A DNA stretch of 64,000 nucleotides from Nitrospira tepida. GTDB taxonomy: Bacteria > Nitrospirota > Nitrospiria > Nitrospirales > Nitrospiraceae. The notes under the pieces are model-generated. The model was not told the origin of the DNA and searched no databases. It saw nothing but the letters and a program-made list of their open reading frames with translations. Shown one piece after another: positions 8,903 to 14,936 of the stretch (its first letter is position 1; each line of letters starts with the position of its first letter). Where the stretch lies: NCBI RefSeq assembly GCF_947241125.1, contig NZ_OX365700.1, forward strand, positions 4,312,461 to 4,376,460. Reading direction: 5' to 3'. Both the position numbers and the translations under genes were made by a program.

Positions 8903-9570
8903 CCGCGCCGGCCAAGAACAAGATCAGCGTGTTGCTGGTGGACGATCACCAGGTCGTCCGCGTGGGGCTCCGCTCGCTCCTGACCAGCAGCCCGACGATC
9001 GAGGTCGTCGGGGAGGCCTGGTCCGTCGCCACGGCGGTGTCGGAAGCCCGGCGTCTGAAACCGGATGTCGCGCTGATGGACATCCGGCTGCCCGACGGCA
9101 GTGGGGTCGTCGCCAGCCGGGAACTCCGGCGCACGGTCCCCCGGACCCGCATCCTGTTCCTGACCTCGTACGAAGACGAAGAGGCGATGATGGAAACCAT
9201 GGCGGCCGAAGCTCACGGGTATTTGCTGAAGGAGGTGGACGAAACCCGATTGATCCGGGCCATCGAGGCGGTGGCCGCCGGTCAATCCATCCTCGACCCG
9301 CCGACGCTGCAACGCCTGCGGAAGAGGCGCGACGAGCCTCCGGCCTCGCCGGCGGCGCCGGCGCACGACCCGCTGTCGATGCAGGAGGAACGGGTGCTCG
9401 CGCTCGTCTCGCAGGGCAAAACCAACAAGGAAATCGGCCGCGCGCTTCGCCTCCACGAGAAGACCGTCCGCAATTATCTCACCACCATCTATACCAAGCT
9501 TCGCGTCAAGAGCCGCTCGCAGGCTCTCGCCTATTACTTCTCCCATCTCCGCCGGGACATTTGTCCCTGA
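8899..9570 (+). CDS. NarL/FixJ-family response regulator
   Basis: A 223-residue two-domain regulator. The receiver domain begins ISVLLVDDHQVVRVGL with the acidic pair, has the phosphoacceptor Asp in DVALMDIRLPDGSG, the Thr/Ser switch in LFLTSYED and the Lys in GYLLKEVDE. A Pro/Ala linker leads to a LuxR-type HTH (VLALVSQGKTNKEIGRAL, then EKTVRNYLTTIYTKL). The ATG start overlaps the kinase stop by 4 bp, so it is the cognate partner. Targets are not evident. Confidence 0.93.
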   Translation: MTAPAKNKISVLLVDDHQVVRVGLRSLLTSSPTIEVVGEAWSVATAVSEARRLKPDVALMDIRLPDGSGVVASRELRRTVPRTRILFLTSYEDEEAMMETMAAEAHGYLLKEVDETRLIRAIEAVAAGQSILDPPTLQRLRKRRDEPPASPAAPAHDPLSMQEERVLALVSQGKTNKEIGRALRLHEKTVRNYLTTIYTKLRVKSRSQALAYYFSHLRRDICP

Positions 9571-9659
9571 TCTTCCGGGACATCCCGCATCCGATCACAG
9601 GACATCCGTCACTTCCCCCGCCGAATCGGCGGCGGTAGGGTGAGGGAGCGGAGTAAAGC

Positions 9660-9930
9660 AACGTGAGGGGTTTCTCCGGCGGCGTCAACGAAGAAGGGCT
9701 GCGCCCGATGAGCCGCCGGATCTCGCAAAGCGCGGTATGAGACAAGGAAAATCCCTGGTGGGGTTTCTCCGGCGGCGTCAATGAAGAGGGGCTGCGCCCG
9801 ATGAGCCGCCGGATCTCGCAAAGCGCGGTATGAGACAAGGAAAATCCCTGGTGGGGTTTCTCCGGCGGCGTCAATGAAGAGGGGCTGCGCCCGATGAGCC
9901 GCCGGATCTCGCAAAGCGCGGTATGGAGGG
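9660..9930 (+). repeat. 93-bp tandem repeat, three copies, CBS-gene leader
   Basis: Three copies with an exact 93-bp period (the GATGAGCCGCCGG element starts at 9707, 9800 and 9893); the last two are almost identical. Each unit carries TCCGGCGGC, a loop with GGGC-TGC-GCCC, then GCCGCCGGA, a perfect 9-bp inverted pair, followed by CGC-AAA-GCG and GGTATG. The final copy ends GGTATGGAGGG, which is the Shine-Dalgarno site of the CBS gene. It is the same family as 5136-5315, in opposite chromosomal but identical gene-relative orientation. The stretch 9571-9660 before it shows no gene. Confidence 0.92.
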
Positions 9931-9932
9931 AA

Positions 9933-10361
9933 ATGATGACGCTTCAAGGCACCCCCGAGCAAGGTTTTCAAACCGTCAAGGAGATCGTGACCACGAATGC
10001 GCTCTGCTTCCGCGCGGACGCCGACGGTGTTTCCGCCGCCATGGCGCTGTTGACCGCGCATGCGACGGGCGCGCCGGTGGTCGATCACAACGGGGTCCTG
10101 GTCGGATTCGTCAGCGAGTTGGATCTGCTTCGCGCCATGGACCGCGGAGAGCGCCTGGGCGAGCGGCAGGTCGGCGAGATCATGCGCAAGGATCCCATCT
10201 CCATCAGCGAAGACACGCCGTTGGTGACGGCGTCGAGGCTGTTGGACGACTACCGCATTTTGGTCTTGCCCGTGATCAGAGACGGAACGGTCGTCAGTTC
10301 CATCACCCGACACGATCTGTTGCGGGCGCGGGTCGGCCTGGGGCCACAGATAGAAGAATAG
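9933..10361 (+). CDS. CBS-domain pair protein
   Basis: About 142 residues comprising two CBS motifs. The first ends with GAPVVDHNGVLVGFVSELDLLRAM and the second contains VGEIMRKDPISISEDTPLV and ends VLPVIRDGTVVSSITRHDLL. Stand-alone CBS pairs bind adenine nucleotides and sense energy state; no effector domain is attached. Two ATGs at 9933 and 9936 follow GGAGGG of the repeat edge at 9925-9930; the second has more usual spacing. Expression may depend on the repeated leader. Confidence 0.88.
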   Translation: MMTLQGTPEQGFQTVKEIVTTNALCFRADADGVSAAMALLTAHATGAPVVDHNGVLVGFVSELDLLRAMDRGERLGERQVGEIMRKDPISISEDTPLVTASRLLDDYRILVLPVIRDGTVVSSITRHDLLRARVGLGPQIEE

Positions 10362-10414
10362 CGTCGGCTGAACATGCCACGTCGTCGTAGGCCCGCAAGA
10401 AGAAGGAGCTTTCC

Positions 10415-10603
10415 ATGAATGTCCGAGTTGACAGGGCTGGGACCAGCCGGCGCCAGTTTGCCTGCGCCCATTGCAAAGGTCCCGTGAAGCAACAGGATCA
10501 GGTCGTGTGGGCCCAAGACCAGGGCCATACATCGCCGGACGGTGACCATGTCTGGCACAAACAGTGTTTTGACGCCTATTTGGAGCAGGGAGAGGAGACC
10601 TGA
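10415..10603 (+). CDS. Small Cys/His protein, possible zinc ribbon
   Basis: A 62-residue protein with CAHC (CxxC) near residue 17 and a later WHKQC, an arrangement that could bind one zinc ion, like half of a LIM or treble-clef finger. No named family was recognised. AAGGAG precedes ATG 10415 at normal spacing, and the gene sits four bases before the next gene with a GAGGAGA ribosome-binding site at its own 3' end, so it is probably in one unit with the FKBP gene. Confidence 0.65.
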   Translation: MNVRVDRAGTSRRQFACAHCKGPVKQQDQVVWAQDQGHTSPDGDHVWHKQCFDAYLEQGEET

Positions 10604-10607
10604 GCCG

Positions 10608-11129
10608 ATGCACCGCGCGGAGTTCGGAGACCGCGTGACGGTTCGGTACCGCCTCTCCCTGGAGGATGGGACGAGCATCGACAGCACCTCGTGCGATGAA
10701 GTCATCGACTTCGTCGTCGGAGACGGATCGGTTCTCCCGGGGCTGGAAGTTGCGGTGGTCGGCATGGCTCCGGGAGAATCCAAAATGGAGCACCTGACGT
10801 ACGAATGGGGCTTTGGCCCCTACCGGGACGACTTGACCGCGGAGGTGACTGAACAGGGCTTTCAGGCGCTCGGCATCACCCCCTATGTGGGGCTTGAACT
10901 GACGATTCGTCACGAGAGCGGCCAATTGGTGCCCGTCGTCATCACCGACATAGAGGACGGCCGCGTACGGCTCGATGCCAACCATAAGCTCGCCGGCAAG
11001 ACCATCCGGCTGTCGATCGAAGTGATCGGCATCGTCAAACCTGCCTCCTCCGGAGTTGACGGAGGGGTCAACGGTGTGAACGGCCACGGCAAGCTCCTCG
11101 GCGGCCTCAAACGCTTCGGCCTGGCATGA
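10608..11129 (+). CDS. FKBP-type peptidyl-prolyl isomerase, SlyD-like
   Basis: A 173-residue SlyD-type FKBP. It begins FGDRVTVRYRLSLEDGT, has the FKBP ligand-binding loop VLPGLEVAVVGMAPGE, an inserted flap domain (YEWGFGPYRDDL through VVITDIEDGRVRLD) and the terminal NHKLAGKTIRLSIEVIGI typical of SlyD. The C-terminal tail is Gly/Asn rich and not His rich, so nickel binding is not suggested. Role: cis-trans prolyl isomerase and holdase chaperone. Start ATG 10608 follows GAGGAGA. A second FKBP gene lies at 12217. Confidence 0.9.
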   Translation: MHRAEFGDRVTVRYRLSLEDGTSIDSTSCDEVIDFVVGDGSVLPGLEVAVVGMAPGESKMEHLTYEWGFGPYRDDLTAEVTEQGFQALGITPYVGLELTIRHESGQLVPVVITDIEDGRVRLDANHKLAGKTIRLSIEVIGIVKPASSGVDGGVNGVNGHGKLLGGLKRFGLA

Positions 11130-11147
11130 CGGGGGCCCCGGCGACCG

Positions 11148-11435
11148 ATGGGACCGTCGATCGATCTGAACGATGTCACCGCCGTGCTCCTGACCGACGG
11201 AGTCTGGCATGCCGTCGAGGGCGCCACCGCGGTCGTCGGTTCCTATGAATTCCGGCACAACGGACGGGCCGTGCTCGGGGGCGGCGGGACCACCGGGGTT
11301 TCGCAAATGGGGCTCGCGTGGAAGCTGCCTCGCAAGCGGAAAACCCAAGGGAGCGCGGAGGAATGGCTGGCCGTGCCGCTCTCATCCATCCTGGCCGTTC
11401 GGTACGGCACAGACAAGACCCGGGAAGTTCCCTGA
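11148..11435 (+). CDS. Hypothetical protein
   Basis: A 95-residue protein with no recognised domain: an N-terminal strand-rich part (DVTAVLLTDGVWHAVEGATAVV), a glycine stretch GGGGTTG and a basic KLPRKRKTQ segment, ending in SILAVRYG. It is 18 bp from the FKBP gene on the same strand, which supports co-transcription. No good Shine-Dalgarno site is seen before ATG 11148, so the start is uncertain. Confidence 0.55.
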   Translation: MGPSIDLNDVTAVLLTDGVWHAVEGATAVVGSYEFRHNGRAVLGGGGTTGVSQMGLAWKLPRKRKTQGSAEEWLAVPLSSILAVRYGTDKTREVP

Positions 11436-11479
11436 AGAAGCCGCGGCTGATCGGCCTGTCATAGATCGGAGGTGACAGC

Positions 11480-12109
11480 ATGGTTCGTCTGTTGAATGGA
11501 TCACGGAGCGCGTCCCCGTACAGCCTGTTACGTCTCACCGGAATGGCAGGGGCGTTGGCCGTGAGCGGCTGCGACTATTGGCCGCCGGCGCTCCAGGCGC
11601 AGATCGAAGAATTGGAAACGGACAATGCGCGGCTGCTCGAACGCCAGACGGAAATTCAGCAACGGCTGACGGATACCCGCCGGGACAACGAGAGTCTCAA
11701 GAGCGAGGCGGAGGATCTGGCCAGAAGGAATCAGCAGCTCGCGGCTCGATTGCAACAGGCGGAACAGGGACTGCGGGCGCGCGCGGCCGCGCCATCGCAG
11801 AAGCAGCCGGCGGTCATGACCGCCAAAGTTCGGCCAACCGGCCGTGCCGTGCGATCCCGGCGGCCAGCCGCCGGCGCGCCGACTCGGGGAAAAGAGGTTC
11901 GTCGTCAAATCCGCCTCACCTGGCCGAACATGACGGGACCGGACGTGAAGCGACTACAGCGTCTCCTGCGCCGCCGGGGGCTCCCTGTGATCGCAGACGC
12001 CATTTACGGGAGAGACACCAGGGCGGCCGTGATGTGGTATCAGCGGCAGCATGGGCTGGCTGAAGACGGTGTCGTAGGACCGAAAACCTGGACCTCTCTG
12101 ACCAAGTAA
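11480..12109 (+). CDS. Peptidoglycan-binding lipoprotein with coiled coil
   Basis: A 209-residue exported protein. A lipobox VSGC ends the signal peptide near residue 31, so the mature N-terminus should be lipidated. Residues about 38-100 form a predicted coiled coil (IEELETDNARLLERQTEIQQ and following heptads). A basic Ala/Pro linker leads to a PG_binding_1 domain at the C-terminus (GPDVKRLQRLLRRRG through DGVVGPKTWTSL). It probably tethers membrane and murein. GGAGGTGA lies just upstream of ATG 11480. Confidence 0.85.
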   Translation: MVRLLNGSRSASPYSLLRLTGMAGALAVSGCDYWPPALQAQIEELETDNARLLERQTEIQQRLTDTRRDNESLKSEAEDLARRNQQLAARLQQAEQGLRARAAAPSQKQPAVMTAKVRPTGRAVRSRRPAAGAPTRGKEVRRQIRLTWPNMTGPDVKRLQRLLRRRGLPVIADAIYGRDTRAAVMWYQRQHGLAEDGVVGPKTWTSLTK

Positions 12110-12216
12110 GCACGGCCGGGTTGACGCAACGGCCACCGAGGAAGAGGCCGTCGTCGATTCCACCACGACAGCATCGTTCGGAGTACGCCATTCGACCATG
12201 ACGGAAGGAGGACCAT

Positions 12217-12696
12217 ATGTCTGAGGTCAAAGTAGGCGATATCGTGCGCGTGAACTATATCGGACGGCTGGAGGACGGCACGGTCGTCGATTCCTCCCAG
12301 AGTTCAGGGCCGTTGGTCTTCGAAACGGGGCGGCGCATGGTGATCGCCGGCATGGAACGGCTCATCATCGGCATGAAACCGGGCGAGCGAAAAGCGGAGA
12401 CCGTGTCGCCGGAGCAGGCTTTCGGCCCCTATCGACAGGAATTGACCAGCCGAGTCTCCCGCTCCTGGTTTACGAATCAGCAGATCACGCCGGAGGTCGG
12501 GCTCGGGCTCAAGATCAAGAAATCGGAAGGCGACACGCTGCACGCCGTCGTCACCGACATCGCGGAAGACACGGTGACCTTGGATGCCAACCACCGGTTG
12601 GCGGGGAAAGCCCTGGTTCTGGACGTGGAGCTTCTGGAGAACCTTGGCCCGGCCGAACAGGGCGCCGGCGCGGCGTCATCTGGGGACCCTTCGTAA
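12217..12696 (+). CDS. FKBP-type peptidyl-prolyl isomerase, SlyD-like (second copy)
   Basis: A 159-residue SlyD-type isomerase: VGDIVRVNYIGRLEDGTVVDSS, the ligand loop VIAGMERLIIGMKPGE, a flap with FGPYRQEL and VVTDIAEDTVTLDANHRLAGK, and a terminal beta strand. It is clearly related to the protein at 10608 but divergent, so the pair is an old duplication. AAGGAGG sits upstream of ATG 12217. The tail is short and has no metal-binding His cluster. Confidence 0.92.
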   Translation: MSEVKVGDIVRVNYIGRLEDGTVVDSSQSSGPLVFETGRRMVIAGMERLIIGMKPGERKAETVSPEQAFGPYRQELTSRVSRSWFTNQQITPEVGLGLKIKKSEGDTLHAVVTDIAEDTVTLDANHRLAGKALVLDVELLENLGPAEQGAGAASSGDPS

Positions 12697-12716
12697 GGGT
12701 CCCCGGTCCGCTCGCA

Positions 12717-12866
12717 TCACCGGCTTCGCTGAGCTTCCTCCAGCGTGTGCGTCACCTCTTCCTTTCGCCTGTTTGTCTTCGCAGCCGACACCTTACGTGC
12801 GAACGCACCTGCGTCTGTGACTCCACGATCTGTTGTGTTCAAAGCGCGGTTATCCGCGAGTTCATT
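12717..12866 (-). pseudogene. Truncated remnant of a Lys/Ala-rich protein gene
   Basis: The minus strand encodes a C-terminal fragment with ARKVSAAKTNRRKEEVTHTL and EEAQRSR ending at TGA 12717-12719. It aligns closely with the end of the intact protein at 14316-14591 (ARKVSAAKRGRKKEQVTEAL, EESQRRR). Similarity extends upstream to about 12850; a stop codon then closes the frame and no start exists. It is a decayed partial duplicate about 1.6 kb from its parent. Confidence 0.75.
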
Positions 12867-13727
12867 GTGTCACTCCTACATGACAGCCTGTTCATCGGAT
12901 CCATCCGACTGGCAGGATGGCTGGGGAACTTTAGGTCGCGGGAAGCTTGGTCATTGTCGCCAATTGCCTCATGGAGACAACGAGGAGCAGGACGGGACCG
13001 ATGGCAGGTAAGTTCCGCGGCTGGCGCTTTTCCTTCAGCCGGAGGAGCCGACGGGCCTGATGGAGGAGCGAGGCGCTCGGTTACGCGTCGCCTCAAAACG
13101 ATGGTCAGACGCCAATTGGGGTCAGAGAGAAGATGCGACCGTACCGCGCCGCTGTCGTCGTATCTCCTTTTTTGGCTCTTCAGGATTTTGTGTGGGTGAC
13201 TCAAGTTGAGGGTCGGCATGGGGCTTGTGCTGCCGCGCCTCTCAGAGCGACCCTACCGGGGCTTGCCGAGCGGAAACCCTTCCGAAATTCCCGCGGCCAC
13301 GGTCTGCGACGTGGTGCCTTGGTCAGTTTCGGCTTTCCTGCTCGACAAACTCTCGGTGGGTCCCCGCTCCTTCAGCGAAGGCAGCGTCACCCCCATGCCG
13401 ACCCTGAAGCCACCCCAATGCCTGCAGAGCAACCCAAGGGCTTTTCCGGAAATTGTGCGGGCCATCGGACGAGGTGCCATCGTGCCAGCCCCGGCTGGAA
13501 GGGCGGACACAGAGGGTTCGCGTCATGGCGGGAACGGGGCGAATGCAGGTTGATCCTGGTGCCACCGCGACGGCTTGACGCTCCGGCGTCGCCTCACAGT
13601 CGCGGTGGCCGACAGGACGACCAGGAACGGCCTCCTGACGCCAACGCATCATGACGCAACCCGAGTGTCGGGGAACCCGTTGCCTTTCTGGATGCAACGG
13701 GTCCAACGTCAGCCGGAGTCATCAACT
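12867..13727. other. Gene-poor stretch with a large imperfect palindrome
   Basis: No convincing gene in 860 bp. Open frames here are short, lack ribosome-binding sites and show no recognisable domain. The segment 13209-13405 is an imperfect inverted repeat: AGGGTCGGCATGGGG at the left is matched by its complement at the right (CCCCATGCCGACCCT), and partial pairing continues inward for about 70 bp. Both strands therefore read similar peptides (RVGMGLVLPRLSER and RVGMGVTLPSLKER), so the sequence may be an old inverted duplication of a coding fragment. Confidence 0.5.
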
Positions 13728-13907
13728 TCACCCACACGATTTCCGGAAGAGCCCTTTTTTCAACGCCTCACGCACATCATCGAGCTTGTATGCGTCTTGG
13801 ACCGATAGGTAGGGAGACCACTCGTCATCGGTCACCAGAAGCTCGACATCAACTTCGGCAAGATATCGCCCTTCGTGAACCAGCTTCGTCCGCCGTTGCT
13901 TCCTCAT
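13728..13907 (-). CDS. Small antitoxin-like protein beside a toxin remnant
   Basis: A 59-residue protein; the region LVHEGRYLAEVDVELL and WSPYLSVQDAYKLDDVREAL resembles small proteins encoded just after DUF4258-type toxins. ATG 13907 has GAGGAG upstream and overlaps the toxin remnant stop (ATGA), a classical toxin-antitoxin arrangement. The C-terminus looks abnormal: after a run of six A and three G the frame ends as LFRKSCG, whereas the next frame continues open. A frameshift at that homopolymer may have shortened it. Function is inferred from context only. Confidence 0.6.
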   Translation of the reverse strand: MRKQRRTKLVHEGRYLAEVDVELLVTDDEWSPYLSVQDAYKLDDVREALKKGLFRKSCG

Positions 13908-14202
13908 TCGCGTCTCCTCATGAATCCATCCCGCCACTGCTCGGGGTCTGGCCGATAAGCAGTCACGACAACCGCTGGCTCCGAGTGTCCTTTGGGAATG
14001 CCCCGCACGACATGTATCGGATTGCCATCTCTGTCTCTCTGTAGCACCAAAACACAGGGCACTTTGGGATAGTCCGGACAATCGCGATGGTGACTTTGAC
14101 TCCTTCCTCCCGAACGACAAGTTCCTCCGGGCGAGGAAGGAAGTCAGGAACGACCTTGAGGTTTCCGAGTGGTTCGTCTGTGTACTTGATTTTCTCGCTC
14201 AT
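13904..14202 (-). pseudogene. Chimeric toxin-antitoxin remnant (CopG-type start fused to DUF4258-type end)
   Basis: From ATG 14202 the frame begins MSEKIKYTDEPLGNLKVV and continues to VKVTIA near 14085, the usual start of small CopG-like antitoxins. The expected ribbon-helix-helix part is missing. From about 14080 a different frame carries DCPDYPKVPCVLVLQRD, GNPIHVVRG and VVVTAYRPDPEQWRDGF, ending at TGA 13904-13906; this matches the C-terminal half of DUF4258-type toxins. The simplest reading is a deletion joining two unrelated modules out of frame. The first frame alone stops at 13963. Confidence 0.65.
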
Positions 14203-14315
14203 AAATTTGCCTGCCTTTCCGCCAGTAGCCGGCCCCGAAGATCCGAATGACGTCGCGAAACGGCAGACTTTCTCAGCATCCTGCCAAGAGTCCTTCAACG
14301 ATAGCGGCAGACTCC

Positions 14316-14591
14316 TCACCGGCGACGCTGCGATTCCTCCAGCGCTTCTGTGACCTGCTCCTTTTTTCTGCCTCTCTTCGCAGCAGAGACCTTTCGTGCC
14401 AGCGCAGTCGCGTCCGAGGTTCCCCGATGAGGCTTGCTCAACGCGGCCGTCACTCGACCCTTCTTCTTCATGGTCTTGGCTGCCGCCACGGCCCTGGCAA
14501 GCGGATTCGCCGTCACGCCGCCTTGCTTGGTTCGCCCATTCCCTCCGGAATGCGATGCAGCTTTCCTGGACGCGGCTTTCTTGGTTGCCAT
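14316..14591 (-). CDS. Small Lys/Ala-rich basic protein
   Basis: A 91-residue, strongly basic protein beginning MATKKAASRKAASHSGG, with further Lys/Ala segments resembling histone-H1-like or nucleoid-associated tails (LARAVAAAKTMKKKGRV, ARKVSAAKRGRKKEQV). No catalytic domain. GGAGGTGA precedes ATG 14591. A broken copy of its C-terminal half lies at 12717-12866. DNA binding is plausible but inferred only from composition. Confidence 0.7.
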   Translation of the reverse strand: MATKKAASRKAASHSGGNGRTKQGGVTANPLARAVAAAKTMKKKGRVTAALSKPHRGTSDATALARKVSAAKRGRKKEQVTEALEESQRRR

Positions 14592-14686
14592 CTCGTCACC
14601 TCCCATCCGAACAATGTTCCGGTCGGATGGCGCAGGTCGATCGCCCCGGCGATCAAGCCCGCAACCGGCCGACATCCGCCACAGGC

Positions 14687-14887
14687 CTATTCCAGCACGA
14701 ACGTGATCTTCAGATCGACGCGATAGGCCGTCACCTTGTTTCCCTCCACGACGACCTGCTGTTCCTTGACCCAAGCCCCCTTGATGTTCCGGACGGTCTT
14801 CGAGGCCTTGTCGATGCCCTGCTTGATGGCGTCTTCAAAGCTGTGGGTCGATTCGCAACTGAGCTCGATGACTTTGGCGACAGACAT
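14687..14887 (-). CDS. Dodecin (flavin-binding family)
   Basis: A 66-residue dodecin: short strand, one helix and two strands (VAKVIELSCESTHSFEDAI, then VRNIKGAWVKEQQVVVEG, then AYRVDLKITFVLE). The conserved Trp in GAWVKE is the residue that stacks on flavin in known dodecins. Dodecins form hollow dodecamers that store or buffer flavins or CoA. AGGAGG lies upstream of the ATG. Confidence 0.93.
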   Translation of the reverse strand: MSVAKVIELSCESTHSFEDAIKQGIDKASKTVRNIKGAWVKEQQVVVEGNKVTAYRVDLKITFVLE

Positions 14888-14936
14888 GGCGAACCTCCTG
14901 TTGATAGGTGAGCACCCGCGAGTTTCCCCTCAACCT

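Noticed and set aside
9660-9930. Possible CRISPR array
   Set aside because: The 93-bp units are contiguous near-identical tandem copies without unique spacers, and no cas genes are present.
9609-11348. Long open frame on the minus strand with a repeated peptide
   Set aside because: It is antisense to the CBS, Cys-rich and FKBP genes, and its repeated peptide is only the translated 93-bp tandem repeat.
12747-13199. 150-residue open frame on the + strand
   Set aside because: It runs antisense to the decayed Lys/Ala-rich gene fragment and has no family features.
13133-13654. 173-residue open frame on the + strand
   Set aside because: No ribosome-binding site, no domain, and it crosses the imperfect palindrome; composition looks non-coding.
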